Positions 16,917-26,215 are shown, numbered from the stretch's first letter. The stretch is 35,155 bases of DNA from CALCCV01 sp964388665 (GCA_964388665.1 CAYMBJ010000042.1:1-35155), one strand, 5' to 3'. Program-made: numbers and translations. The notes: a model not told the origin generated them from the letters alone.

Positions 16917-18020
16917 TTATTTTTCGAGGAAAGATCTCTTAGGGTGGCGATCTTTGGCCACCTGTTCTGGAAAGAGTTTTTTGCCGGTGTTGCTTGATGC
17001 CACCCACTCTTCGTTGATGATCTTGTACGAGTCTCCAGTTTTACGCGCGTATATGGTTTTTATTCCATAGTCTCTGTGCTTATCAGATTCATAAGTTTGC
17101 AAAGTTTTGAAAACCAGCTGATCGCGATTCAAGAGAATATAGGGCTGATCAAATTGGACTGAGATGGTGTTGTAGTTTTTTGTCAGTTTGGATTTGTGGC
17201 GCCGCCATTGATTATAAGTCATGCCGCTGCCCTTAAAGTTTGTTGAATAATAAGACATATAATCTTCGACTGACTGAGACTCCCACGATTGACGCCAGCT
17301 CTCGATAAAGGCACTCACTTCTTTTTGGCGAATCTCATGACGATCTTTGCTAGCATATTCCACTTTATCAAATATCAAAATTGGCGTTTCGCCGAGGCGA
17401 ATGTATTTCTGCAGTTCTTTTATAGAGTCATTTCTGACGACCACGCAGCCTCGAGAGCCACGAGTGAGTGGTACGGTGTCGGGAATTGCATGAAGCCAAA
17501 TTCCAGATCCCGTTTTGCCATCGGTGACGTCAAAATAGTTGGGATAGTTTGTTGTAAACGCCAACTCACCATACTGGTCAAAGGGAATCTCTGGTGGATT
17601 GAGCTGCTTTTCTAGAAAGTAGATTCCTTCAGGGGTTCGCGAGTCATCGCGTTTCTGCTTATTGCCATCCAGCTTACCAATGTCTGCTGGAAAGGTCTGA
17701 ATTCTTTTAATGGATTGGTTATCATTTTGATACACATGAATTTTTCGCTCAGATTTGTCCACAAGCAGGACATAGGGCGAAAAGGCATCCGTCGTGGATA
17801 TTTGCACAAGATCGGCAGGAAACAAATTTTCTAGGACCTGATTAGAAACGCTTTCAGCCACAACTTTTTCAGTAGATGATGAATCAAACTGATAAGCGAG
17901 CGCCGCCTCATAATGAGATGAGCCAAAGGTGAATGACGCCAAGATAAAAAATAGAACAAAGTGTCGAAATTGCTTACCAGTTTTTGCTAAAAAAGTGGCT
18001 TCAAGTGCAGCAAATTGCAT
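16917..18020 (-). CDS. L,D-transpeptidase/carboxypeptidase with C-terminal NTF2-like domain
   Basis: This is an exported peptidoglycan enzyme. Residues about 20-43 are a signal peptide or anchor. The YkuD catalytic domain spans about residues 82-215, with H177 and the nucleophile C192 in SRGCVVVRND. After about residue 230 a domain with SWESQSVEDYMSYYS looks like an NTF2/SnoaL-type fold. The order YkuD then NTF2-like resembles Helicobacter Csd6 and Campylobacter Pgp2, which trim tetrapeptides to tripeptides and set cell shape. That makes LD-carboxypeptidase activity as likely as crosslinking. It is divergent from fliL across an 85-base gap. Confidence 0.87.
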   Translation of the reverse strand: MQFAALEATFLAKTGKQFRHFVLFFILASFTFGSSHYEAALAYQFDSSSTEKVVAESVSNQVLENLFPADLVQISTTDAFSPYVLLVDKSERKIHVYQNDNQSIKRIQTFPADIGKLDGNKQKRDDSRTPEGIYFLEKQLNPPEIPFDQYGELAFTTNYPNYFDVTDGKTGSGIWLHAIPDTVPLTRGSRGCVVVRNDSIKELQKYIRLGETPILIFDKVEYASKDRHEIRQKEVSAFIESWRQSWESQSVEDYMSYYSTNFKGSGMTYNQWRRHKSKLTKNYNTISVQFDQPYILLNRDQLVFKTLQTYESDKHRDYGIKTIYARKTGDSYKIINEEWVASSNTGKKLFPEQVAKDRHPKRSFLEK

Positions 18021-18105
18021 AATTCTCTAAAATCTCCTGATTCCTTATTTTCCCCTAAAGACAGGGTTTAAGTCAACCGATCAAGACTTATCGGGAGGTT
18101 CATAA

Positions 18106-18618
18106 ATGGCCAAAGGACAAGATGCAGGACCCGCTGCCCCACCTCGCGATTTTTCTAAGCTCTTATCAACTCTATTTTTAGTGGTCAATATTTTGGTTAT
18201 GATAGGTGGCGCTGGCGTTGTCTATAAATATTCAATGGGATGGGAGCCGCCCACTTTGACTGAGGCGAAGCTATTTGCAGAATTACGACGAAAGCCTGCT
18301 GCAAACGCCAGTGATCCACTCATATACACGATGGACAAGTTCACCGTTAATTTAGATGGAGAACCCAAGCGCACCATTCGCGTCGAGATCAACCTAGAGA
18401 TGCTTGATGAAGCTGCCTTTGAAGAGATTATGAATATAGAAACTCGCGCAAAGGCCAGAGACTCAATGATCAGAATATTCAATTCGAAAAGCTTTTCAGA
18501 GTTGGAACCCCTTCAGGGAAAGCTCTTTCTAAAGGATGAGATCTTGAATAGGTTGAACGGGATCTTAGTCTCTGGAGTTGTTCGCGATGTCTATTTCACC
18601 GACTTTGTAGTTCAATAG
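18106..18618 (+). CDS. fliL: Flagellar basal-body-associated FliL family protein
   Basis: FliL is a single-pass inner-membrane protein that surrounds the flagellar stator. The 170-residue protein has a short cytoplasmic tail, one transmembrane helix at about residues 19-41 and a periplasmic domain. It has the family pattern MDKFTVNLDGEPKRTIRVEI near the middle and ends with VVRDVYFTDFVVQ. GGGAGG precedes the ATG. No other flagellar gene is present in the window, so this is an isolated copy and possibly a paralogue with another role. It is followed 63 bases later by the M16 pair and may share their promoter. Confidence 0.88.
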   Translation: MAKGQDAGPAAPPRDFSKLLSTLFLVVNILVMIGGAGVVYKYSMGWEPPTLTEAKLFAELRRKPAANASDPLIYTMDKFTVNLDGEPKRTIRVEINLEMLDEAAFEEIMNIETRAKARDSMIRIFNSKSFSELEPLQGKLFLKDEILNRLNGILVSGVVRDVYFTDFVVQ

Positions 18619-18681
18619 TTGATCGCCTCAAATTAAGTGAATACAATTGTAGAGTAAATCTGTTTGAGAGAAGGAGTTCTC

Positions 18682-20058
18682 ATGCTATTGACTCGAATTC
18701 TTGCGCTTACGCTTGCTCTGTTATGCTCAATCAGCGCCTTTGATCCTGCCACTGCGAACACAGAATCTGCGACTGGTGGCGGCGCTGGTCCATTGCGTGT
18801 AAACATGGATGTTCAGAAAAAAACTCTTAGCAATGGAATGACTGTGCTACTTCTTGAGGACCACTCGGTCCCAATGATCAGCTACCATACCTGGTACAAA
18901 GTCGGCTCAAGAAATGAGGTTGCTGGAGTCACTGGAGCGGCACATATGTTGGAGCATATGATGTTCAAAGGGTCAAAAAAATATGCGAACAAGGCCTTTG
19001 ATCGTGCTCATCACGAGAATGGCATAGAGAACAATGCCTTTACCTCATTTGATATGACAGGATTCTATCAAACCTTGCCCGCCAACAAATTGGACCTGGT
19101 TATAGATCTTGAAATTGATAGAATGTCTTCATTGCTTCTTAAGGACGAAGATCTACAGAGTGAAAGGGAAGTGGTAAAGGAAGAGCGTCGCTGGCGCGTT
19201 GATAACAACCCAATGGGGCTCATGCAGGAGACAATCTTTGCAAATCTATTTAAACTGCATCCCTATAAAAATCCTGTCATTGGAACTATGGAAGACATCA
19301 GCAACTACACTGTTGAGAAGTTGCGGTTTTTTTATGAAAATTACTATGTCCCAAACAATGCCGTTATCGTATTGGTGGGTGATTTCGATTCGTCAAAAGT
19401 CATGAAGAAGATCGAGAAGAATTACATGAAGTTGAGTCGTCACGAGGTTCCAGTTTTGGCATTGCCAGAGGAGCCTGTACAAACAAAGGAGACATACGTA
19501 AAGGTAAAGCAGAACGTGCAAGCCGATACAATTGCTTTTGCATACCGAACCACGCCAATTGGACATGAGGATGCGTATGCACTGGATCTTTTGGCTGAGA
19601 TCATGGGCGGCGGGCCTTCGAGCTCTTTATACAAGCGCCTGGTGTACAGTAAGGAAATTGCGAACTCAGCCTACGCATTTCACATGAGTTTAAAGGACGA
19701 TGGTATCTTTTACTTGGGTGCAGGCTTGAGGCCAGGCAAAAGCCAGCAGGAAGCGATTTCCATGATGAGATCAGAAGTGGCGCGTGTGATCACCAAGCCA
19801 GTAAGCGCCGAGGAGTTAGAGCGGGCAAAGGCCAGTGTAATGAAATCATTTGTTGATCAACTGGAAACGATGGATGGAAAGGCGCAAGCCCTGGCGACGG
19901 CAGAAATTACACGAGGTGATTTTACTACGATGTATGGTGACTTAGAAAAGTACGAAGCGGTGACAGGTGAGGATGTCTTGAGAGTTGCAAAAAAATATCT
20001 TGCTGCAAATCGCAAAAACATAACTGTATTAGAGCCCAAAGGGGGAGCGCAAAAATGA
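18682..20058 (+). CDS. M16 family zinc metallopeptidase, catalytic subunit
   Basis: This is a periplasmic M16 (pitrilysin/MPP-type) peptidase of 458 residues. The N-terminus is a signal peptide (LTRILALTLALLCSISAF). The inverted zinc motif HMLEH lies at residues 88-92, and the third ligand lies in the SEREVVKEERRW segment about 75 residues on. The second M16 domain begins near DTIAFAYRTTP. The open frame begins with TTG at 18664, but AAGGAG before the ATG at 18682 decides the start. Its stop overlaps the next gene by four bases (ATGA), which fits assembly with that partner. Confidence 0.93.
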   Translation: MLLTRILALTLALLCSISAFDPATANTESATGGGAGPLRVNMDVQKKTLSNGMTVLLLEDHSVPMISYHTWYKVGSRNEVAGVTGAAHMLEHMMFKGSKKYANKAFDRAHHENGIENNAFTSFDMTGFYQTLPANKLDLVIDLEIDRMSSLLLKDEDLQSEREVVKEERRWRVDNNPMGLMQETIFANLFKLHPYKNPVIGTMEDISNYTVEKLRFFYENYYVPNNAVIVLVGDFDSSKVMKKIEKNYMKLSRHEVPVLALPEEPVQTKETYVKVKQNVQADTIAFAYRTTPIGHEDAYALDLLAEIMGGGPSSSLYKRLVYSKEIANSAYAFHMSLKDDGIFYLGAGLRPGKSQQEAISMMRSEVARVITKPVSAEELERAKASVMKSFVDQLETMDGKAQALATAEITRGDFTTMYGDLEKYEAVTGEDVLRVAKKYLAANRKNITVLEPKGGAQK

Positions 20059-21506
20059 AAATTAGATTGGCCTTCTCGGCTTTGATTGTGGTGGCTTCTG
20101 TTGGCGGTTTGAGCGCTTGCCGATCGAAAGCAAAAATTGGCGAAATTCAAAAATCTGCATCCAATTCCGCTGCCTCGTCGAGTGGTTCTGGAAAAGCTGA
20201 AGTCCAAATCCGTGATTTTGAAAAGGTGACCGCGGCAAATGGTCTTCAGTATCTTTTTATCTCTGATGAGACTCTACCGAAAGTACGCATACAGATACTG
20301 TTCAAAGCGGGCGGCTTGTTAGATCCTATCGGGAAAAATGGCTTGGGAATGATGGTTGCATCGATGCTGAAGCGAGGAACCTCATCATTAAATGCGGTGG
20401 CGTTAAATGATGAGCTGGCTAGATATGCGATTGATTTTGACGTAGACGACTCACCTGACTACGTCATGCTCACGGCCAGTTGCCTGACTCAATATCAGGA
20501 CAAGATGTTCAATTTGATCGGTGATATAGTTATGAACAGCAGCTTTAGGGATGAAGAGATAAAGAGGCTCAAAGCGCAGTTGCTCAGTTCTATTGTTAAG
20601 ATTAAAGATAGCCCGGATGGTATTGCGGAAATTGAATCGCGAAAGATTGTTTTTGGTGACCACCCTTATGCACAAAATTCATTTTTGCTGCTGACCGATC
20701 TTCCAAAGGTCACGAGGGCCGACATCATCAAGCATTACTTTCGTTATTATCGACCTAACAATACCATGGTGACCCTCTCCGGATTTATTAATGAAGAGTC
20801 CAAGAAGAAATTGGTTGATACCTTTTCGGGTTGGAAGAAAAAATCAATACGATCAAGTTCTCGACCCTTAAGCTTTGAAAACTACACGCCCAAAGTCAAA
20901 TTGGTCTCGAAAGCGGGCTTGCAGCAGGCGCAGATTCGCATGATCAAGCCAGGAATTGATCGGCGCGACTCCCGATATTTGACTGTGCGAGTTGCAAACG
21001 AGGCTCTGGGTGGTGGATTCGGAGCGAAGCTGAATCAGCGTGTTCGTGACGAATTAGGGTTGACCTATTCAATTTATTCTAGATTTGATGCGCGAAGATT
21101 GCCAGGTGCTATTTCAATAGCATTCTTTACCAAAAATGAGGCCACTCGCAGTGCGATTGACGAAACTTACGGTGTGCTAAAAAAAGTTTTTGAAGAAGGA
21201 ATCACAGAAGCAGATTTGCTGGCGGCCAAGGCTCAAATTTATGGGCAATTTCCGCGAAGTCTGGAAACGGTCGGAAAGCTGGGCTATAACCTTTTATTGC
21301 TCTACTCCTATGGTCTGAGTGAAGAGTATTTAAAAACATTCTACCGAGAAATTGATAAAATTGATGTTGCCGGAGTCAATGCTATTTATAAAGAGCTCTA
21401 TCGGCCTCAGGACTTTTCCGTTCTTGTGTTTGCTGATAAAGCTGCCATTGGGGATCAGCTCAAGTCCATAAATGGCCAAGTTACTGAGATAGAAGACTTA
21501 AAATGA
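20055..21506 (+). CDS. M16 family protein lacking the zinc motif, lipoprotein
   Basis: This 483-residue M16 homologue has a lipoprotein signal; the lipobox LSAC puts the lipid-carrying Cys at about residue 22. The segment aligning with HxxEH reads MMVASML, so no zinc site is present and it should be inactive alone. It keeps RDELGLTYSIYSR in the second domain, where M16 partners carry the substrate-binding Arg/Tyr pair. Active/inactive M16 heterodimers are known (mitochondrial MPP, Sphingomonas SPH2681/SPH2682). It overlaps its neighbours by four bases on both sides. The lipid anchor would tether the pair to a membrane. Confidence 0.9.
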   Translation: MKIRLAFSALIVVASVGGLSACRSKAKIGEIQKSASNSAASSSGSGKAEVQIRDFEKVTAANGLQYLFISDETLPKVRIQILFKAGGLLDPIGKNGLGMMVASMLKRGTSSLNAVALNDELARYAIDFDVDDSPDYVMLTASCLTQYQDKMFNLIGDIVMNSSFRDEEIKRLKAQLLSSIVKIKDSPDGIAEIESRKIVFGDHPYAQNSFLLLTDLPKVTRADIIKHYFRYYRPNNTMVTLSGFINEESKKKLVDTFSGWKKKSIRSSSRPLSFENYTPKVKLVSKAGLQQAQIRMIKPGIDRRDSRYLTVRVANEALGGGFGAKLNQRVRDELGLTYSIYSRFDARRLPGAISIAFFTKNEATRSAIDETYGVLKKVFEEGITEADLLAAKAQIYGQFPRSLETVGKLGYNLLLLYSYGLSEEYLKTFYREIDKIDVAGVNAIYKELYRPQDFSVLVFADKAAIGDQLKSINGQVTEIEDLK

Positions 21507-22426
21507 GTTCCCGAAGTGTAATTCAGGAAGTTCTGAAACAGGCCGGCTCGATTATTCTTGATAAGGACAATGAGATAAAGGTGATTGTCTCGGCGCTATT
21601 GGCGCGAGGTCATGTGCTGATTGAGGATGTGCCCGGAGTTGGTAAAACCACAATTGTGCAAACCATTGCTAAATTGTTTGGTCTGAAGGTGTCTCGAGTA
21701 CAAATGACCAATGATCTGATGCCTTCCGACATTGTGGGGTACAACTATTTTGATCGAAACACTGCGGAGTTCATTTTTCGGGAAGGCCCAATATTCACCA
21801 ATCTTCTTTTGGCTGATGAATTGAACCGCGCAAGTCCACGGACTCAAAGCGCCCTGCTTCAAGCCATGGAGGAGGGCGAAGTCACGGTGGAGGGCAAAAA
21901 CTACCAGCTGCACACTCCATTTTTGGTATTGGCGACGCAAAATCCGAGCAGCCACGTTGGGACCAATTTACTTCCTGAGAGTCAGCTGGATCGATTTATG
22001 GTTGCTTTGAAATTAAATTATGCCTCAGCTGCCTCTGAAATTTTGATCTTTTCTGGATTTGATGCCCGCGAAAAGTTGGCGACGCTTGTTCCAGTGGTGG
22101 ATCCTGGATTTTTCGCGGAGGCCCAAGATCAGGTTTCTAGCGTCCATATCTCGCAGAGCATATCTGAATATGTCAGTCGCTTGGTCACCAAGTCACGAAT
22201 TGATGATGCGGCTTCCGCCGCCTTGTCCACGCGGGCAGGGATGGCTCTCATCAAGGCTGCTCGAGCCTTTGCATTTTTAGAGGGTCATGAATTTATTAAA
22301 CCAGAAGTGATAAAATTTTTGGTGCCCTATGTATTTGGTCATCGCTTGCGCCAAGGGCAGAGCTTAGATCATGGTGTTAAGGCGGCCCAAGAAATTGCAG
22401 CAGCGACTGAGGTTGTGCAGCTGTGA
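21503..22426 (+). CDS. moxR: MoxR-family AAA+ ATPase
   Basis: This is a cytoplasmic AAA+ ATPase of 307 residues, thought to act as a chaperone for the assembly of partner proteins. Walker A is DVPGVGKTT at residues 42-50, followed by Walker B LLLADELNRASPRTQSALLQ, sensor ATQNPSSH and the C-terminal lid. It overlaps the M16 partner by four bases and precedes a DUF58 gene by 25 bases, the usual MoxR companion. Confidence 0.94.
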   Translation: MSSRSVIQEVLKQAGSIILDKDNEIKVIVSALLARGHVLIEDVPGVGKTTIVQTIAKLFGLKVSRVQMTNDLMPSDIVGYNYFDRNTAEFIFREGPIFTNLLLADELNRASPRTQSALLQAMEEGEVTVEGKNYQLHTPFLVLATQNPSSHVGTNLLPESQLDRFMVALKLNYASAASEILIFSGFDAREKLATLVPVVDPGFFAEAQDQVSSVHISQSISEYVSRLVTKSRIDDAASAALSTRAGMALIKAARAFAFLEGHEFIKPEVIKFLVPYVFGHRLRQGQSLDHGVKAAQEIAAATEVVQL

Positions 22427-22451
22427 ATTTGGCACCGAATGTGGTGGGACA

Positions 22452-23402
22452 ATGAAGTTGAATGACAAATTCACCAGATTAAATCGAACCTACATTGTGC
22501 CCACGCGATTTGGATTTTACTTTGCACTTTGTTGCCTTGTTTTATTTGTAACCGCATTCACCTACAGCAATAATTTTTTGTACTTTTTTGTTTTCTGGAT
22601 GGGCTCCATTGCCGTAACTGGCCTTCTGTATACCAATAAAATTGTTTTTGAGTTTGAAATTAAGTCTAGCAACGTCGATTCGCACTTCGCCGATGATGTA
22701 GGTTTTGCTGATTTTTCTGTAGCTAACAATTCAATGTGGCTCAGTTCAGAGGCCACCCTTTCAGATGCGGAAAATCTTGTTGAGCCGTGCAAAGTAGGAT
22801 CGGTGCGCAGAAAGTCTCAAATAAAAGTTAGGGCTTCTCTTCGAAAACTGACTCGGGGGCATTATCGCATCCCGATTATTAGAGTGGAGTCCCAATTTCC
22901 ATTTGGTCTGTGCAGGGCTTGGAAGAAGGTGCCGCTTGATCTCGATTTTTCAGTATGGCCAGAGCGCAAGGGCATCACCTTAGAGAATTTTATCGCTGTT
23001 CAATTCCCAGATCAAAAGAGTCGCCAATTACTGGAGGCGGTGTCTGATGAGCAAAATGATACAATGGATACCCATCGACCCTATGAGGTGGGGCGGAGTC
23101 TCAAAAATGCAGATTGGAAACTGTACTCACGTACGGACCAATTGTTTTTGCGCAATCCATCGGGAACCGGGCAACCCCGAGTTGAGATTCGTGATGTCTA
23201 TTTCATGAGTCTCGAATTTGAATCGCGCATGGCTCAGTTGGCGAAGTTGATCTTTGAAGCTGAACAGAGTGGTTTTTGCTATTTACTGGAGGTCGAAAGG
23301 AAAGTATTTCCTCTTGGCAGCGGCTTGCAGCAGATGAAAATGATTCTAGATTATTTGGCACAGTTGCCAAAAATCCAACCCGAGGGCTCGGGCCATGCGT
23401 AG
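22452..23402 (+). CDS. DUF58 membrane protein
   Basis: This 316-residue protein has two close transmembrane helices at about residues 20-60 and the DUF58 core with HRPYEVGRSLKNADWKLYSR, matching the family's RxYxxGDxxRxIxW pattern with changes. The function is unknown; DUF58 proteins pair with MoxR ATPases. The frame is open from 22371 inside moxR, but the ATG at 22452 gives a sensible N-terminus, although its SD is weak. Its end overlaps the transglutaminase gene by eight bases. Confidence 0.88.
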   Translation: MKLNDKFTRLNRTYIVPTRFGFYFALCCLVLFVTAFTYSNNFLYFFVFWMGSIAVTGLLYTNKIVFEFEIKSSNVDSHFADDVGFADFSVANNSMWLSSEATLSDAENLVEPCKVGSVRRKSQIKVRASLRKLTRGHYRIPIIRVESQFPFGLCRAWKKVPLDLDFSVWPERKGITLENFIAVQFPDQKSRQLLEAVSDEQNDTMDTHRPYEVGRSLKNADWKLYSRTDQLFLRNPSGTGQPRVEIRDVYFMSLEFESRMAQLAKLIFEAEQSGFCYLLEVERKVFPLGSGLQQMKMILDYLAQLPKIQPEGSGHA

Positions 23403-25380
23403 GTTTTTTGAGAACTATTATTTGGTTTTTAGCTATCTTCTCAGTCAGCTCTTAATTATGAAAGAGATTCCGGCTTGGGTTTCGCTGATCACGGTTTGTG
23501 TGGTTAGCTATCGCCTCTATTTAGAACGCGTTGCCGGAAAACCCTTGCCAAGGTGGATTCCCGGATTGCTTTCGGCGTTTTTTACTCTCACGGTTTTTGT
23601 TTTGTACAGATCCCTCCTAGACTTAGAAGCTGCTGTGGTGTTTTTATCTGGGATGTCCGCTTTTAAGATTTTGGAATATCAAAACGAAAACGACCATCGT
23701 TTTTTGGTACTTGCCAACTTTTTTTTGGTGCCGATAACCTTGCTTATGAATTTTGAGATCTGGTACTTTCCTGTGGTCGTTCTTAGTTTCTTTCTGCTTT
23801 GGTGTGCAGTGGTTTTTCCGACTGCATTTGAGAGTCAGCGCCGCCGATTCCTGTTCATTGCGGGATTTTGTGCTGTGAGCCTGCCCTTGGCTATGATTCT
23901 GTTTTTGGTTTTTCCGCGCCTTGATGGGTCGTATTGGGGTTGGGGACGGTGGCGTCCACAGACGCAAACTGGATTTTCGGGGCAGCATCGTCCGAGTGAT
24001 GTGGCTGAGATGGAGATTTCGAATCGTACGGCGTTTCGGGTTGAGTTTGAAGGCAAACCGAATATTGATGAGCTATACTTTCGTGGCGACGTGAGTGGAT
24101 TTCCAGTTGGTATTGACTGGTCAAGGGGAGAGAATTTGCCTGATGACTTTGTGGAGTCTTATGGAAAGACTGTGCAAAATCGGTACTTTTTTGATTTGCA
24201 GGGATATGAGTGGATCTTCACGCGGGACTATCCGATTAAATTGTTGGGAGACACCCCAATGTATCTCGATAAGTTGGGAAATGCTCGGTTGAAGAGGTTT
24301 GCCAAAGGGGCAGTTCAGTACACAGTAAAATCAGCCAAGGTCGTTCGGCGAGGGACAAACAATCCAGACTTTTATTTGCAGTTACCGAAATTGTCAGAGC
24401 CCTTTTATGAATTGGCGCGTGGTTTGCAAAAATCTGATCTTTCGCGCGCCCAACAGGTACAGAAAATTTTTGAATACTTTGCGGACAATCAATTTATCTA
24501 TTCGTTGAGGCCTGGGAAAATGGCATTGATTGAAGATTTTCTATTTGTTGGCAAGAAGGGTTTTTGTGACCACTACTCATCTGCTACGGCATTGATTTTG
24601 CGTGCACTTAGAATTCCCAGCCGTTTGGTCTTGGGGTATCATGGTGGCGAGTGGGTGAAGTTGGGCGGGTATTTGCGCGTGGCCGATAAAGATGCACACT
24701 CTTGGGTGGAGTATTTGGATGAGGAGGGCTATTGGCAGCGTGCCGATCCCTTGGATGGCGCAGTTCAAATTCGACTTGAGGACGGCAGCGGCGCCCTGCC
24801 CTCAGCAATGGCTAGGACCCGAAGCGGGTCTGAAAATAGAAGCGGAGATTGGGCGACCTTTAAGGATTACTTGGTCAATTTTGGTGATTGGCTGAATTTT
24901 CGTTGGACATTGTTTTGGCTAGAGTTCGATTTTGAAAAGCAAAAGGAGCTTTTGGCCAACAATCTTGAGGCCATAAAATTCCTCTTTTTTACACTTGTTC
25001 TCATTTTGCTACTTGCTCAATCGCGAAAGTTCTTTAAGTTCAAAAATGACGCAAAATTGCCTCGACGTAATTTGCAGATTCGCAAACAGTATCTTGATTA
25101 TCGACAGAGACTAGAGGTGGTGCTAGCGGGCTGTGGCCAAGGCTTGACCCCTGCCAGCACAAACTCCGAAGTCATCGAAGCGATTCCTTTGATGAAGCGG
25201 GGAGTGCTTGAAAATGCCCTTCAATTTTTTACAATTTACGAGGGATTTGAATATGGCGATAGGGTTTTGAGCAAAGATCAAACAGCACAGCTAAAGAGGC
25301 TTTGCAAGGAGCTAGGAAATGAGGTGCCTCATTACTATCGGCGTCGCTTTTTCTTGCCGCCGCCCTTTAGCAGAAAATAG
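23395..25380 (+). CDS. Transglutaminase-like membrane protein (TgpA type)
   Basis: This 661-residue protein begins with several transmembrane helices (about residues 1-180). A periplasmic transglutaminase-core domain follows with a full catalytic triad: C391 in KKGFCDHYS, H435 in KDAHSWVEY and D451 in RADPLDG. A further helix at about residues 524-545 leads to a cytoplasmic tail. The plan matches Pseudomonas TgpA (DUF3488, Transglut_core, DUF4129-like). It could crosslink or cleave cell-envelope proteins. It is the last gene of the fliL-M16-M16-moxR-DUF58 run and overlaps the convergent gene by 46 bases. Confidence 0.92.
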   Translation: MRRFFENYYLVFSYLLSQLLIMKEIPAWVSLITVCVVSYRLYLERVAGKPLPRWIPGLLSAFFTLTVFVLYRSLLDLEAAVVFLSGMSAFKILEYQNENDHRFLVLANFFLVPITLLMNFEIWYFPVVVLSFFLLWCAVVFPTAFESQRRRFLFIAGFCAVSLPLAMILFLVFPRLDGSYWGWGRWRPQTQTGFSGQHRPSDVAEMEISNRTAFRVEFEGKPNIDELYFRGDVSGFPVGIDWSRGENLPDDFVESYGKTVQNRYFFDLQGYEWIFTRDYPIKLLGDTPMYLDKLGNARLKRFAKGAVQYTVKSAKVVRRGTNNPDFYLQLPKLSEPFYELARGLQKSDLSRAQQVQKIFEYFADNQFIYSLRPGKMALIEDFLFVGKKGFCDHYSSATALILRALRIPSRLVLGYHGGEWVKLGGYLRVADKDAHSWVEYLDEEGYWQRADPLDGAVQIRLEDGSGALPSAMARTRSGSENRSGDWATFKDYLVNFGDWLNFRWTLFWLEFDFEKQKELLANNLEAIKFLFFTLVLILLLAQSRKFFKFKNDAKLPRRNLQIRKQYLDYRQRLEVVLAGCGQGLTPASTNSEVIEAIPLMKRGVLENALQFFTIYEGFEYGDRVLSKDQTAQLKRLCKELGNEVPHYYRRRFFLPPPFSRK

Positions 25381-26081
25381 CCACCAATGGAACCTATGGC
25401 CAGTGCGAGTCCCAAATAAAGAATTTTTTTACCGTTTCCGCCGCCTCGATTTTGATTCATGCCTTCCACCTGGGACAGGTCTGCCGGAATGGCGCCAGCT
25501 TGAATTCCAGGTCCAAGCATGTCACTTCCTGGCCGCAGATTGCCCATATCAGGTCGACTGAGGAGATTTTTTGATGCGATCACTCGCAAACTCTGTACAC
25601 TTTTAAAAAAATCTTGGCTGTATTTTGCATAATAATTTCGATGGGCACTGAAGGTGATCAGCACCGCGATTTTTTCTTTGATTGTGGCCAAGTACCGAGT
25701 GAAATAATTTGGCACTTCGCTACCCAAGTGAAGGCCATCCACCCAGGTCTGGTCGTTAATACGAATCTCTTTGGCTTTGTAAGAGATTTTAGATGGCGTT
25801 GCGCTGCCACCACGCCCAGACACAGTGAAGGGCACGTTCAAGCGCTCTTTGTACTGAGGAAAGGAGTCTGTGGGCCCGACCTCTTTTGCAGTTAAAATCA
25901 CAATAGCTTCTTTGGATTCCTTTTGGCTGTCACTGCGGCAAACCCATTCCGTTTGCTCCAGATTACAACGCCAAGTATCAGGCATCTCAAAACTAATGTA
26001 GTTATTTCTAAAAACTTTTGCATAGCCAAAGGTCGAAGCCAGCAATAGCAATAAGAAAAGGGAATGTCGAATTTGTCTCAT
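25335..26081 (-). CDS. Exported protein with C-terminal membrane anchor and basic tail
   Basis: This 248-residue protein of unknown function has a signal peptide (LFLLLLLASTFGYA), then a polar domain with two Cys (MPDTWRCNLEQTEWVCRSD) that could form a disulfide. Later come a low-complexity linker with Pro, Gly and Asn, one transmembrane helix (ILYLGLALAIGSIGGYFLL) and a tail ending in KKKRRR. The plan is single-pass with the bulk in the periplasm. The frame is open to 26153, but the ATG at 26081 follows GGGGAG and begins the signal peptide. Its 3' end overlaps the transglutaminase gene. A TTGACA promoter lies just upstream. Confidence 0.72.
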   Translation of the reverse strand: MRQIRHSLFLLLLLASTFGYAKVFRNNYISFEMPDTWRCNLEQTEWVCRSDSQKESKEAIVILTAKEVGPTDSFPQYKERLNVPFTVSGRGGSATPSKISYKAKEIRINDQTWVDGLHLGSEVPNYFTRYLATIKEKIAVLITFSAHRNYYAKYSQDFFKSVQSLRVIASKNLLSRPDMGNLRPGSDMLGPGIQAGAIPADLSQVEGMNQNRGGGNGKKILYLGLALAIGSIGGYFLLKGGGKKKRRR

Positions 26082-26102
26082 AGATGTGGTCTCCCCTTTA
26101 AC

Positions 26103-26132
26103 ATTCCATTCCATTGATGAACAAAGTGTCAA
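26103..26132 (-). promoter_or_regulatory. Probable promoter for the exported protein at 25335-26081
   Basis: Read on the minus strand, a perfect TTGACA (26132-26127) is followed after 18 bases by TGGAAT (26108-26103). The start would lie about 15 bases before the ATG at 26081. The -35 is consensus; the -10 matches four of six. Confidence 0.45.
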
Positions 26133-26184
26133 GTCCGCACTAGATAATTTCATTTTTTAGCGGTAATGTAGCGAAGGCGCCTTT

Positions 26185-26215
26185 ATAGCAGCATCTCCTT
26201 TGGAGCCGCTGCTAT
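26185..26215 (+). promoter_or_regulatory. Hairpin in the divergent region upstream of the LysR gene
   Basis: ATAGCAGC (26185-26192) pairs with GCTGCTAT (26208-26215), and an inner CTCC/GGAG stem closes a three-base loop, separated by a two-base mismatch. It lies 40 bases before the LysR start and has no T tract. It may be an operator of the adjacent LysR protein or an RNA hairpin in its leader. Confidence 0.45.
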
